Below are positions 1 through 10,105 of a stretch of 64,000 bases of DNA, one piece after another. This stretch comes from Leeuwenhoekiella nanhaiensis. GTDB taxonomy: Bacteria > Bacteroidota > Bacteroidia > Flavobacteriales > Flavobacteriaceae. The DNA lies in assembly GCF_002744755.1 (NCBI RefSeq), contig NZ_KZ319287.1, forward strand, positions 1-64,000. The letters run 5' to 3'. The first letter of the stretch is position 1; each line of letters begins with the position of its first letter. Under the pieces are notes generated by a model. It searched no databases, had not been told where the DNA came from, and saw only the letters and a list, made by a program, of their open reading frames with translations. A program made the position numbers and the translations under genes.

Positions 1-409
1 GGATTTTTTGTTCCTACAACCTTTCAACAGTCATTTTGTGTATTTCATCGATTATCAGCCAAAATTTAACAGTAATTATCCAAAAATTTAACACTTTTCA
101 GCTATTTAAAGTGTCTTTTGTCGTTATTTGATTTTTTAGCACTAAATCGTTTAATTGAGGTTTTGTGCACTTTATCGATCGTTTTATGTATAAAAACGTC
201 TTTTATCGATGTTTTTGATACGATGTAAGAAATTGAAGCGATGAATTAGTTTAGATTGATCACCTAATGCTTTTGATATCAGCAGGTTTAAACTCAATCA
301 CTTTTCTAAAGCACATTTCAGAAACCTCTATGCGGTCTAAAAAACGTATTTTACCTTTACGTATTTCGAGTTAAAAAACGCCCGCTGTCTATTCTTATAT
401 ACGCTTTCT
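1..409. other. AT-rich non-coding leader
   Basis: No convincing gene is visible here on either strand; stops are frequent in all frames. The stretch is AT-rich and contains two copies of TTTATCGAT (171-179 and 202-210). It probably carries the promoter of the macroglobulin gene at 410 and perhaps that of a gene to the left of the window. I could not assign a clear -33/-7 pair. Confidence 0.4.
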
Positions 410-3400
410 ATGAACCGCCTTATCAAACTCCTTGTTCTTTTTACAGGCTTACTCCTCACCAGTTGTCATCAGAATCAAAAAGACGACGACAATATTTTTA
501 AATTCAAGGAGCATATCGCCTTTAACACTTTTGGGCGCGTGTCTGTTGCAGCACCTATAAAAATTGAACTCGCAAAACCGGCGACTCAGTTTGACAGCAA
601 TCAAAACATCCCATCAGAATACCTGGTTGTTTACCCAAAGACTGAAGGCGAATTACGTCTTCAAAACGGAACCTCTCTGATTTTTATTCCGGAAGAACCC
701 CTCCTTCCCGATACCGAATACACCGTAACACTCAAGCTGAGCCGCTTCTTTGAAGACCTCGCCCCTGAGTTTCACAGCTATACCTTCAGTTTTAAAACCA
801 TTACGCCCAACTTTAAAATCAATTTTGGCAATTTACAGTCGTACAGCAAAGAGTGGCAGTACCTTAACGGCTCAATCGAAACGGCTGACCTTTCTACCAT
901 AGACGCGGTTAAAAAATTGATAGAAGCAAGCCAGGAAGGCAAGACGCTTCCTATTGACTGGCCCGTAGATACCGCAAAAGCTTCGTTCTTCAATTTTACC
1001 ATAGACAGTATTCACCGGAAAAAGGAGAATTCACAAATACGCATCAGCTGGGACGGCAAAGCCATAAAAAGCAAAAATCAGGGACAGAGTACCTTAAACA
1101 TTCCCGCGCAATCGCGTTTTACGGTTGTAGATGTGACCACAGCTCTTACTCCGGAAACTTCGGTGAGTGTAAACTTTTCAGATCCGCTTGAGATGGAACA
1201 AAATTTTGAGGGCCTGGTTCAATTAGACAGCCTTCAAAACCTAAGGTACGAGGTTCAGGGCAACGTACTTACCGTTTACCCGGGACGCGCACTTACGGGT
1301 AGTGTTCAGCTTACCTTAAATAAAGGAATACGAAATGCTTACGGCTCCGTTTTAAAAGAAGATGCAATCCAGCAAATTTCATTCGAACAGCTTAAGCCGC
1401 AGGTGCGCCTCATCTCTAGCGGAAGCATTCTGCCCGGCTCTATGAAAACCCCTTTATACTTCGAAGCGGTCAACCTTTCTGCCGTTGACGTACGTGTGAT
1501 AAAGGTCTATCAAAACAATATGCTTCAATATTTACAGTCGGCCTCTCTAAACAGCACAGACAGCTACGATCTCAACCGTGTGGGCCGCCGTATTGCAAAA
1601 AAGACCATTCCGCTCATAGACAACAGCATTGCACAAAACGGTCTGTGGCGTGCCTATGCCCTCGATCTTTCCGAATTCTTTAAGGCAGACCCCGGCGCAT
1701 TGTACCGCGTAGAATTCAGTTTTGAACCCGGCTATAGCCTGTATCCCTGCTCTGATGCTGCTTCGGGCGATGCCCAAACCAAAAAAGAAGCCTACCTCGA
1801 AGAAGCGTACGAAGAATATTATGACACCCAAGACGATGCAGATGTGCGCGAGATGCAATATTGGGACAACCAGCGCTACTACTGGCGCAACCGTGTTTAC
1901 AATTGGGAAGAGGAAGACAATCCCTGTCACCCCGCGTATTATAACGAAGACCGCTTTGCGAAAACCAACGTACTGGGATCTGATCTGGGACTTATTGTAA
2001 AAGAAAGCGAGAACGGTAGCTATGATTTTGCTACATCTAATCTCATCACCGCCCAGCCTGAAATGGGGGTCGAAATACGCCTTTACAACTATCAGCAGCA
2101 GCTTATAAAAAGCCTGAAGACTGATCTTGACGGACTCGCCAGCTACACCAGTGAGAAGCCGGTTGCTTTTGCCATTGCGCAGCAACGCACCAATTATGCC
2201 TACGCTAATCTTCAGGATGGTAATGCGCTTTCCCTAAGTAATTTTGACATCAGCGGAACCCGTTTAGAGAAAGGCCTTCAGGGCTATATTTATACGGAAC
2301 GTGGGGTGCACAGACCCGGCGACAGCATTCACCTCACTTTTGTACTCAACGATCTGGCAAACCCGCTGCCGGCAGAACACCCGGTAAAACTTGAAGTAAC
2401 TGATGCCCGGGGCAAACTCGTTTTGCGCAATGTGATCAGTTCGTCCTTATCTGATAAAGGAATGCCCGGTGACCGAAATCACGGGTTTTACTACTTTCCT
2501 ATTGCCACTAATGACACAGACCCCACGGGTAACTGGACTGCTACCATTACCGTGGGCGGGGTTAAGTTTACCAAAAGATTACGGGTTGCGACCGTAAAGC
2601 CCAACCGGCTTAAAATCAAACTTGACTTTGAAGAGGAATACCTGTCTGCCACAGAACCGGTAAGCGGAAAACTCAATGCCTCATGGCTGCACGGTGCTCC
2701 CGCCCGCAACCTGAAAGCCGATCTGACCGCAACCTTGAGCAGTACCTCAGCAGATTTTAAAGCATTTAAAAAGTACACCTTTACAGACCCGGTACGCAGT
2801 TTTAATGAAGTTGAAATACCCATTCTTGAACAAAAAGACCTCAATGCCGAAGGCAGCCTCGATTTTAGCAAAAAACTGGAGCTTAGCAACAAAGCGCCGG
2901 GGATGCTGCAAGCTACATTCCTGACCAAAGTCTATGAAGGTGGCGGAGATTTTTCGGTAGATGTGTTTTCAAAAAAACTGGCTCCGTACACCCATTTTGC
3001 AGGAATTCGTGCGCCGGAAACCCGCGAATACGACTCCTATTTTACGGATGAACCGGTCACTTTTGATCTTGCCAGTGTCACCGAAGCCGGTAAACCCGCT
3101 CCCGGGCGGGTATTGCAGGTACAGCTCTTTAAGATTGAATGGCGCTGGTGGTTTAGCCGCTCTTCAGACAATCTTTCGCGTTACGAGAATACTTCGGTTT
3201 ATAAGCCGGCGCAAAATTTTGATGTAACGACTGATGCTTCGGGCAAAGCTATAGCCAAAATTACCGTTCCTGAAGCCGAAAGCGGCCGCTATCTGCTGCG
3301 GGTAATCGACAAGAATTCAGGTCACGCAACCGGTCTTACCACCTACTTTTTCCACAACTGGAGCAATCTTCCGGCAGGTAACGGAGACAGCGCAAAAATG

Positions 3401-5977
3401 CTGGTTTTTTCTTCCGATAAAGAAACTTATCAGGTAGGTGATGAAGCAGTCGTGAAGTTTCCATCTCAAAAAGCCGGAAAAGCCCTGCTGAGTATCGAAA
3501 ACGGCACACAGGTCCTTTCTAAAAAGTGGGTAGACACGCAGGCTGAAGAAACGGTGGTACGCATTCCGGTAACCAAAGCCATGGCGCCTAATGTCTATGT
3601 ACACATCAGTTTGTTGCAACCCCACGCGCAAACATTGAATGACAGACCCTTGCGCCTTTACGGGATAATCCCGTTGCTGGTAGAAGATCCTTCGACTGTA
3701 CTTCAGCCCAAAATACAAATGCCCGCTGAGCTTAAGCCGGAGCAAAATTTTAGTGTTAAAATAAGCGAAGCCGGCGGTAAGGCGATGACTTATACCCTTG
3801 CGGTTGTTGATGAGGGACTGCTTGATCTGACGCGCTACGAAACCCCAAAAATTCATAATGCTTTTTACGCACGCCAGGCACTGGGTGTAAAGACCTTTGA
3901 TATCTATGATGATGTGATTGGCGCGTTCTCGGGTAGTGTTGATAATATTTTTGCCATAGGTGGTGGTGATATGGCTGCGGGAGCAAAAAACCGAAAGGCT
4001 GATCGTTTTAAACCGGTGGTTAAGTTTTTGGGTCCCTTTTATCTGGAAGCCGGAAAAACAGCCAGTCATCAGCTCCAGATGCCTAATTATGTGGGGTCTG
4101 TACGCACCATGGTAATTGCCGGAAACACCAAAACCGGAGCTTATGGCACTACCGAGGCGACCACACCCGTACGCAAACCGCTTATGGTTTTGGCTTCGCT
4201 TCCGCGAAAACTGGCTCCGGGTGAGCAACTTACGCTTCCGGTGACCGTGTTTGCAATGGATAAAAAAGTGCGTGAGGTTACCGTAAGCATCAAAACCTCT
4301 GAAGCCCTTTCGCCCAAAAACGGAAGTACGAAATCCATCCGCTTTGCGACAACCGGAGAACAATTGGTAAATTTTGACTTTGATGTCAAGCGTACCGATG
4401 CCATTCAGAAGTTTGAGATTACCGCTACCGGTGGAGGCGAGCGCGCCAGCTACTCGGTAGAAATTGACGTGGAAAACCCAAATCCCATCTCGCAACGCAG
4501 CAAACATTACACCTTAGAACCGGGCGAGACTTTAGACCTGACTTACGCCAATTTTGGAGTTCCCGGGACTAATAAAGCGGTTTTAGAGTTTTCGACGCTG
4601 CCACAAATTGATTTTACCAAACGTTTACAATACCTCATCGGTTATCCGTATGGCTGCGCAGAGCAAACCACCTCAAGCGGCTTTCCGCAGCTCTACCTCA
4701 GTTCCATTTTTGACCTGAACGCTTCGCAGCAAAAGGAAACCCAGAAAAACATCAAGGCGACCATAGATCGTCTGGGTATGCTGCAAAGACCGGAAGGTGG
4801 TGTGAGTTACTGGCCGGGAGAACGGGAAGCCGATGCCTGGGCAACCTCATACGCGGGCCATTTTATGCTCGAAGCTCAAAAACAGGGCTACACACTACCC
4901 GTTACCTTTTTATCAAACTGGCTCAGTTATCAGAAAAACGCGGCCCGCCAATGGCGTAACGGTGCCACGTCTTACAACAGCAGCCTTACGCAGGCCTATC
5001 GCCTGTATACTTTGGCTCTTGCCGGGCAACCCGAACTGGCGGCGATGAACCGCCTGCGCGAGTCGGGCGAACTCACAAACAGTTCGCGCTGGCGCCTGGC
5101 AGCAGCCTACGCCCTGGCCGGTAAAAAACAGGTAGCAACGCAACTGGCGGTAAAATCAAGTCTCGAATTTAACGATCGCCGCGAACTGCGTTATTCGTAT
5201 GGTTCTATGCTGCGCAACAAGGCGATGGCTTTGGAAACAATGATTTTACTGGACGATAAACGCGAACAGCAACTGGCCGAGTCTATAGCAAAAGACCTTT
5301 CTTCCGGAAGCTGGTACAGCACCCAGACAACCGCTTTCTCCCTACTGAGTTTGAGTAAAATGCTTATCGCAAACGGCGGAAAAAGCATCGCTGTACAGGC
5401 CGGAAATCAAAAAATAAATACCGAAAAGAGCTTTGTTACCACAGACCTGCCCGTTTCGGAACAAGAGCAAAAGCTCAATCTTAAAAACCTTAAGCAAAAC
5501 CGGGTTTATGTAAGTCTGGTGCAACAAGGTAAACTGCCGGTGGGTGAAGAGCTTGCAGAGCAACGCAACCTTAGCGTAAAAACCAGCTTTACAGATCAGG
5601 CAGGCAAGGTGTTAACTGTAGACCGCATACGTCAGGGAACCGGCTTTAAAGCACGGGTTACGGTCACCAACACCTCGCTTAACCCTGTAGATCATATCGC
5701 CCTGTCACAACTAATTCCAGGCGGCTGGGAGATTGTAAACACCAGTTTTACTGCACTGGGCGGCGGAGCATGCGGTAAAGCCCGTTATACCGACATACGC
5801 GATGACCGGGTGTATTTTTACTTCGATCTGAAATCAAAAGAATCCCGCACTTTTGAAATTGACCTCAATGCTTCGTTTTTAGGACAATATTACTTACCGG
5901 GTACACAGGCCGAAGCGATGTATGATAACGACTACTTCGCCCGAAACAAAGGGAGTTGGATTACGGTTTTTCAGTAA
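410..5977 (+). CDS. Alpha-2-macroglobulin family lipoprotein
   Basis: This is a bacterial alpha-2-macroglobulin of 1855 residues, close to the usual length of the large bacterial type. The N-terminus is a lipoprotein signal (LLLTSC, acylated Cys19), so the mature protein should be anchored in an envelope membrane facing the periplasm. MG-type beta-sandwich sequence fills residues of roughly 40-1150. The thioester motif CAEQ lies at residues 1416-1419 inside a GYPYGCAEQ context and is followed by the alpha-helical thioester domain, so the covalent protease-trapping chemistry looks intact. Family members are thought to trap foreign proteases that breach the outer membrane. A penicillin-binding protein 1C gene follows after 28 nt, the same pairing as yfhM-pbpC in Escherichia coli, which suggests coupled protection and repair of the cell wall. 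Confidence 0.9.
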   Translation: MNRLIKLLVLFTGLLLTSCHQNQKDDDNIFKFKEHIAFNTFGRVSVAAPIKIELAKPATQFDSNQNIPSEYLVVYPKTEGELRLQNGTSLIFIPEEPLLPDTEYTVTLKLSRFFEDLAPEFHSYTFSFKTITPNFKINFGNLQSYSKEWQYLNGSIETADLSTIDAVKKLIEASQEGKTLPIDWPVDTAKASFFNFTIDSIHRKKENSQIRISWDGKAIKSKNQGQSTLNIPAQSRFTVVDVTTALTPETSVSVNFSDPLEMEQNFEGLVQLDSLQNLRYEVQGNVLTVYPGRALTGSVQLTLNKGIRNAYGSVLKEDAIQQISFEQLKPQVRLISSGSILPGSMKTPLYFEAVNLSAVDVRVIKVYQNNMLQYLQSASLNSTDSYDLNRVGRRIAKKTIPLIDNSIAQNGLWRAYALDLSEFFKADPGALYRVEFSFEPGYSLYPCSDAASGDAQTKKEAYLEEAYEEYYDTQDDADVREMQYWDNQRYYWRNRVYNWEEEDNPCHPAYYNEDRFAKTNVLGSDLGLIVKESENGSYDFATSNLITAQPEMGVEIRLYNYQQQLIKSLKTDLDGLASYTSEKPVAFAIAQQRTNYAYANLQDGNALSLSNFDISGTRLEKGLQGYIYTERGVHRPGDSIHLTFVLNDLANPLPAEHPVKLEVTDARGKLVLRNVISSSLSDKGMPGDRNHGFYYFPIATNDTDPTGNWTATITVGGVKFTKRLRVATVKPNRLKIKLDFEEEYLSATEPVSGKLNASWLHGAPARNLKADLTATLSSTSADFKAFKKYTFTDPVRSFNEVEIPILEQKDLNAEGSLDFSKKLELSNKAPGMLQATFLTKVYEGGGDFSVDVFSKKLAPYTHFAGIRAPETREYDSYFTDEPVTFDLASVTEAGKPAPGRVLQVQLFKIEWRWWFSRSSDNLSRYENTSVYKPAQNFDVTTDASGKAIAKITVPEAESGRYLLRVIDKNSGHATGLTTYFFHNWSNLPAGNGDSAKMLVFSSDKETYQVGDEAVVKFPSQKAGKALLSIENGTQVLSKKWVDTQAEETVVRIPVTKAMAPNVYVHISLLQPHAQTLNDRPLRLYGIIPLLVEDPSTVLQPKIQMPAELKPEQNFSVKISEAGGKAMTYTLAVVDEGLLDLTRYETPKIHNAFYARQALGVKTFDIYDDVIGAFSGSVDNIFAIGGGDMAAGAKNRKADRFKPVVKFLGPFYLEAGKTASHQLQMPNYVGSVRTMVIAGNTKTGAYGTTEATTPVRKPLMVLASLPRKLAPGEQLTLPVTVFAMDKKVREVTVSIKTSEALSPKNGSTKSIRFATTGEQLVNFDFDVKRTDAIQKFEITATGGGERASYSVEIDVENPNPISQRSKHYTLEPGETLDLTYANFGVPGTNKAVLEFSTLPQIDFTKRLQYLIGYPYGCAEQTTSSGFPQLYLSSIFDLNASQQKETQKNIKATIDRLGMLQRPEGGVSYWPGEREADAWATSYAGHFMLEAQKQGYTLPVTFLSNWLSYQKNAARQWRNGATSYNSSLTQAYRLYTLALAGQPELAAMNRLRESGELTNSSRWRLAAAYALAGKKQVATQLAVKSSLEFNDRRELRYSYGSMLRNKAMALETMILLDDKREQQLAESIAKDLSSGSWYSTQTTAFSLLSLSKMLIANGGKSIAVQAGNQKINTEKSFVTTDLPVSEQEQKLNLKNLKQNRVYVSLVQQGKLPVGEELAEQRNLSVKTSFTDQAGKVLTVDRIRQGTGFKARVTVTNTSLNPVDHIALSQLIPGGWEIVNTSFTALGGGACGKARYTDIRDDRVYFYFDLKSKESRTFEIDLNASFLGQYYLPGTQAEAMYDNDYFARNKGSWITVFQ

Positions 5978-6005
5978 TTGAAAGCGCAGTTAAAATCAAA
6001 ACTTT

Positions 6006-8351
6006 ATGCAGCTAAAACGCAAACACCTTGTAGTTACAGGCATTGCTATCGTTTTGCTGCTTTGGTATTTCTGCCTGCCTAAACCGCTTTTTAAAAATCC
6101 TACCGCCACGGTAGTTACCAGCAAAGAAGGCCATTTGCTGGGCGCACGTATTGCCGATGACGGGCAGTGGCGGTTTCCGGCGGGTGACTCGGTTCCCTTT
6201 CGGTTTAAAACGGCGATCCTGCAGTTTGAAGACGCTTATTTTTACCGGCATCCCGGCTTTAATCCGGTTTCGATGACCAAAGCCTTGTGGTCTAACCTGA
6301 CTTCAGAAAACCGCCGGGGTGGTAGCACGCTTACCCAGCAGGTGATTCGGCTTTCGCGCAATAACCCGAAGCGCACCTATCTGGAGAAACTTCTGGAAAC
6401 CTTTATGGCGACCCGGCTTGAAGCGGGTTATTCTAAAGACGAAATCTTAAGCCTGTATGCTTCACACGCGCCTTTTGGCGGAAACGTGGTAGGACTGGAA
6501 AGTGCTTCCTGGCGGTATTTTGGGATTCCGGCAACGCAGTTAAGCTGGGGACAGGCGGCCGCTTTGGCCGTATTGCCTAATGCCCCGGCGCTGGTCTTTC
6601 CCGGAAGAAACGAAGGCATTTTTAAAGCAAAGCGCGATCGCTTGCTGCTTAAACTTAAAACGGAAGACATCATTGACGAGACCACCTACAACCTGGCGCT
6701 CGCTGAAGACTTACCCGGTGCACCGCAGGAACTGCCCGATCTGGCTCCCCATTTTACCGAGCGTCTGGCTCAGGAACAGCGGGGTAAAAACAGTCAAACT
6801 ACGATAGATTACAGCCTGCAGCAGCGACTCAACGGCATTGCCCATGAGACCCATTACCGCCTCAGTCAAAATCAAATTCACAATCTGGCCATTTTGGTTC
6901 TTGACGTAAAAACCCGCGAAGTTTTGGGCTACGTGGGCAATGCGCCTACAACCCGCGAACACGCCAGTTATGTGGACCTCATCACCAGCAACCGCAGTAC
7001 CGGGAGTACACTCAAGCCTTTTTTGTACAGCGGTATGCTGAGTGCCGGCGAACTCCTGCCAAACGAACTGGTCGCTGATGTTCCCACGAGTATCAATGGT
7101 TATAATCCGCAGAATTTTGACAAAACCCATCAGGGTGCGGTACCCGCTTCGCAGGCTCTGGCCCGGTCACTCAATGTGCCTGCTGTTAACTTGTTGCGCA
7201 GCCACGGCCTAAACCGGTTTTACAACGAGCTGCATAAAATGGGCTTTACGAGTATTAATAAACCTGCAGATTATTACGGACTTTCCCTTATTCTTGGCGG
7301 TGCCGAAAGCAGTCTCTGGCAACTCACCAACAGCTATGCAGGGATGGCAGCGACGCTGAATTATTTCAATTCAACCTCGAGTGAATATCCTGCTCAGGCG
7401 TATAATCAGCCTGTTTATTTAAAGAATACAGCTTATGATTTGGGCGAAAAACAAAAACATGCCGAACTCTTTGATGCCGGGGCTATTTATCAAACCTTGC
7501 AAAGTTTACGCGAAGTCAACCGGCCCGAGGGTTCAGAAAACTGGGAGTTTTTTAGCGATGCGCAACCCCTTGCCTGGAAAACCGGCACCAGCTATGGCTT
7601 TAAAGATGCCTGGGCGGTAGGCGTAACACCGCGTTATGCCATTGGCGTCTGGGTGGGCAATGCAGACGGCGAGGGCCGGCCGGGCATAACAGGCATTCAG
7701 GCGGCGGCACCCGTACTTTTTGAGGTGCTTGATCTTTTACCGGCTTCGGGCTGGTTTAAAATGCCTTTTGATGAGCTGGTCGAAGCTGAAATTTGCCCGC
7801 AAAGCGGAAAGCTAGCCGGTTTGTACTGTCCCGAAATCCAATTGCAATGGATCCCGAAAAGAGGAATACGTACCGAAGCATGCAGCTTTCACCGGCAAAT
7901 TTTCCTTAATTCAGAAAGAACCCATCAGGTAACCGCAGATTGTTATCCTTTAGGTCAAATGATTTCTCAATCCTGGTTTAGCCTTCCACCGCTGTGGGAA
8001 TATTATTATGCCCCCCTGCATCCCGAATATCAATCTCTGCCTGACTTTTTACCGGGATGTTTCCGCGAAAGCGAAAAAACTATGGAGTTTATCTATCCCA
8101 AAGCCGGTGAAGCCATCCTGATACCTAAAGATTTTGAGGGCGTTGAACAGGAAACCGTTTTTAAACTGGCACATCGCGATCCTGATACGACGGTCTACTG
8201 GTATTTAGATAAGATTTATAAAGGTCAGACCAAAACCTTTCACGAGCTCAGCCTCTCCCTGCAACCCGGGACCTACACCCTTACTGTTACCGACAGCCGC
8301 GGAAACAGCCTGAGCAGAAAACTCCTGATCGACTACGCTTCAGAAGATTAA
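6006..8351 (+). CDS. pbpC: Penicillin-binding protein 1C
   Basis: Bifunctional peptidoglycan synthase, 781 residues, with one N-terminal membrane anchor (about residues 8-25). The GT51 glycosyltransferase domain shows the catalytic Glu75 in FEDAYFYRHPGF and the GGSTLTQQ motif near residue 102. The transpeptidase domain has the active-site Ser334 in STLK, an SLN motif in SLNVPAVNLL and KTGT at 525-528. The last hundred or so residues match the beta-sandwich extension (BiPBP_C) that separates PBP1C from PBP1A/1B. All catalytic residues appear present. It lies 28 nt after the macroglobulin gene and is almost certainly co-transcribed with it. Confidence 0.93.
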   Translation: MQLKRKHLVVTGIAIVLLLWYFCLPKPLFKNPTATVVTSKEGHLLGARIADDGQWRFPAGDSVPFRFKTAILQFEDAYFYRHPGFNPVSMTKALWSNLTSENRRGGSTLTQQVIRLSRNNPKRTYLEKLLETFMATRLEAGYSKDEILSLYASHAPFGGNVVGLESASWRYFGIPATQLSWGQAAALAVLPNAPALVFPGRNEGIFKAKRDRLLLKLKTEDIIDETTYNLALAEDLPGAPQELPDLAPHFTERLAQEQRGKNSQTTIDYSLQQRLNGIAHETHYRLSQNQIHNLAILVLDVKTREVLGYVGNAPTTREHASYVDLITSNRSTGSTLKPFLYSGMLSAGELLPNELVADVPTSINGYNPQNFDKTHQGAVPASQALARSLNVPAVNLLRSHGLNRFYNELHKMGFTSINKPADYYGLSLILGGAESSLWQLTNSYAGMAATLNYFNSTSSEYPAQAYNQPVYLKNTAYDLGEKQKHAELFDAGAIYQTLQSLREVNRPEGSENWEFFSDAQPLAWKTGTSYGFKDAWAVGVTPRYAIGVWVGNADGEGRPGITGIQAAAPVLFEVLDLLPASGWFKMPFDELVEAEICPQSGKLAGLYCPEIQLQWIPKRGIRTEACSFHRQIFLNSERTHQVTADCYPLGQMISQSWFSLPPLWEYYYAPLHPEYQSLPDFLPGCFRESEKTMEFIYPKAGEAILIPKDFEGVEQETVFKLAHRDPDTTVYWYLDKIYKGQTKTFHELSLSLQPGTYTLTVTDSRGNSLSRKLLIDYASED

Positions 8352-8396
8352 GGGTACTACAACGATGTCTTTGATTTAACAAAGGATTAAGTTTCT

Positions 8397-8420
8397 TTAG
8401 TTCGGTATTTTCCGAACTAA
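8397..8420. promoter_or_regulatory. Perfect 9-bp inverted repeat, operator candidate
   Basis: TTAGTTCGG (8397-8405) and CCGAACTAA (8412-8420) are perfect inverted arms around a 6-nt spacer. The palindrome ends 28 nt before the start of a MarR/GbsR-type regulator that heads an efflux operon. A -7-like TAGAAATTTG follows at once (8421-8430). A position overlapping the promoter fits auto-repression; the sequence has no poly-T tail typical of a terminator for pbpC. Confidence 0.55.
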
Positions 8421-8448
8421 TTAGAAATTTGCACTCAAGAATTAAATT

Positions 8449-8952
8449 ATGGCAACAGAGATTGAAAAACAACGGGAGGCTCTTGTAGAACGACTGGGTG
8501 TTTTCGTGGAACAAAAAGATCAAATACCCCCTCTGGCCGCACGCATTATTGCCACATTGATCTTAAGCGGTAAAAAGGGATGTACTTTTGATGATTTGGT
8601 TACCAGCCTGCAGGCGAGTAAAAGCACCATCTCTACCCACCTCAACTCTTTACAACAGGCCGAACGCATCACCTACTTTACGGTTTGTGGCGATCGCAAA
8701 AAATACTTTGTGACCAACCCCAAGAGTCTTTTGATCAACCTTGATGAGCGTTTAAAAACCTGGGAACGCGAGCAACAGCTTCACAAAGAGGTGATGGATT
8801 ATAAAAAGACCTACAATGAGCTGCATTCAGACCGGGAGGACGAGATTTTCGATTTAGAATTTCATCTCGATTACATTGATTATCTGGAACAGGCTCAGAA
8901 TTCCATCAAAAAAATACGCGAAAAAGTAACCGAAAAGCTTAAACACGAATAA
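8449..8952 (+). CDS. GbsR/MarR family transcriptional regulator
   Basis: A 167-residue winged-helix DNA-binding protein. The helix-turn-helix is visible around residues 44-75 (TFDDLVTSLQASKSTISTHL), followed by a wing (ITYFTVCGDRKKYFV). The C-terminal third is a charged helix, probably for dimerisation. It resembles the GbsR branch of the MarR superfamily. It ends 6 nt before the efflux adaptor gene and is preceded by a perfect palindrome, so it very likely regulates its own operon, with a toxic compound as possible inducer. The ligand cannot be read from sequence. Confidence 0.85.
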   Translation: MATEIEKQREALVERLGVFVEQKDQIPPLAARIIATLILSGKKGCTFDDLVTSLQASKSTISTHLNSLQQAERITYFTVCGDRKKYFVTNPKSLLINLDERLKTWEREQQLHKEVMDYKKTYNELHSDREDEIFDLEFHLDYIDYLEQAQNSIKKIREKVTEKLKHE

Positions 8953-8958
8953 ATCAAC

Positions 8959-10095
8959 ATGAAAAAGAAAATCTATCACTTACTTACAGTCACCCTCCTG
9001 GTGGCAATGCTTACCGGTTTAAGCTCTTGCGGAGAGGGCAAGGCAGATCAACAGGCGGGTGCATCTCAAACACCTACACTTCCTGTGATTGAGCTTCCGG
9101 TAAAAACGCTTACCGGTTTTCAATCCTATCCGGCTCGAATAGAGGGTGTGGTTAATGCTCAGGTTTTTGCAAAAATTTCGGGCTATATAACCGATGTTGC
9201 GGTTGACGAAGGTCAAAAAGTGCGCAAGGGTCAGGTGCTCTTCCGCCTGGAAACTCAGTCGCTCAATCAGGATGCTGCAGCTGCAAAAGCGAATGTAAAT
9301 GCCGCTCAGGTAGAAGTTGATAAACTGAAACCTTTGGTGGAGAAAAACATCATCAGCGAAGTGCAGCTCGAGACTGCGAGAGCCAAACTAAAACAGGCTC
9401 AAAGTGCCTATAACAGTATTGCTGCAAACATAGGCTACGGTACTATTAAAAGTCCGGTAGATGGTTATGTAGGTGCGATTAATCTGCGCGCCGGTTCGTT
9501 GGTGAGTCCATCAAGCCAAACCCCGCTTACTACCGTTTCTGAAATTGACAAGGTGTATGCCTATTTTGCGATGAATGAAAAGGAATACCTCGATTTTATC
9601 ATGGCAGCCACGGGTGGCGTACGTGATGAGAAAATCAAGAATCTTCCTAAGGTTACACTGACACTTGCAAATGGAGAAGAATTTCCGCAGGAAGGTACTA
9701 TTGAGACTGTTAACTCTCAGGTAAATGAAAATACGGGAAGTGTAAACTTCAGAGCAGTATTTGACAATCCGCAGCGCCTGCTTACCAACGGTAGCAGTGC
9801 TACGCTGCAAATACCAAAAACCTACACTGATGTTGTTGTGGTACCAATTGAATCAACAATAGACCGGCAGGGTAGTATTTATGTCTATCAGGTAAATGAA
9901 AATAACGAGGCCACTGCCACCGAAATCAAAGTCAAAGATGAGATTCAAAATCTTTATATCGTAGATTCCGGAATCTCAGAAGGAGATCGCATCGTAGCCA
10001 AAGGTACTCAAAACCTGAAGGGAACCACTACCATTAAACCGCAGCAAACCCCGTTTGACAGTATTGCAGCCCCTATCAAAAAATCATTCAGATAA
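8959..10095 (+). CDS. RND efflux periplasmic adaptor (membrane fusion protein)
   Basis: A 378-residue HlyD/AcrA-type adaptor that bridges the inner-membrane pump and the outer-membrane channel. It starts with a lipoprotein signal (TGLSSC, Cys24). A lipoyl-like half-motif (GYITDVAVDEGQKVRKGQ) lies near residue 75, a coiled-coil hairpin covers about residues 95-145, the second lipoyl half (GTIKSPVDGYVG) sits near residue 157, and beta-barrel and membrane-proximal domains follow. It is the second gene of a regulator-adaptor-pump-channel operon, with the pump starting 10 nt downstream. The exported substrate is unknown. Confidence 0.92.
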   Translation: MKKKIYHLLTVTLLVAMLTGLSSCGEGKADQQAGASQTPTLPVIELPVKTLTGFQSYPARIEGVVNAQVFAKISGYITDVAVDEGQKVRKGQVLFRLETQSLNQDAAAAKANVNAAQVEVDKLKPLVEKNIISEVQLETARAKLKQAQSAYNSIAANIGYGTIKSPVDGYVGAINLRAGSLVSPSSQTPLTTVSEIDKVYAYFAMNEKEYLDFIMAATGGVRDEKIKNLPKVTLTLANGEEFPQEGTIETVNSQVNENTGSVNFRAVFDNPQRLLTNGSSATLQIPKTYTDVVVVPIESTIDRQGSIYVYQVNENNEATATEIKVKDEIQNLYIVDSGISEGDRIVAKGTQNLKGTTTIKPQQTPFDSIAAPIKKSFR

Positions 10096-10105
10096 ATCAA
10101 GCACC

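Noticed and set aside
1547-5563. Several long minus-strand ORFs (up to 396 codons) opposite the macroglobulin gene
   Set aside because: They lie antisense to a gene with intact motifs throughout, have odd composition and no recognisable domains; GC-rich codon positions explain the openness.
10055-10105. Longer start for the RND pump
   Set aside because: It would overlap the adaptor gene by 41 nt and add 17 residues before the standard MLKTFIDRPVLS N-terminus.
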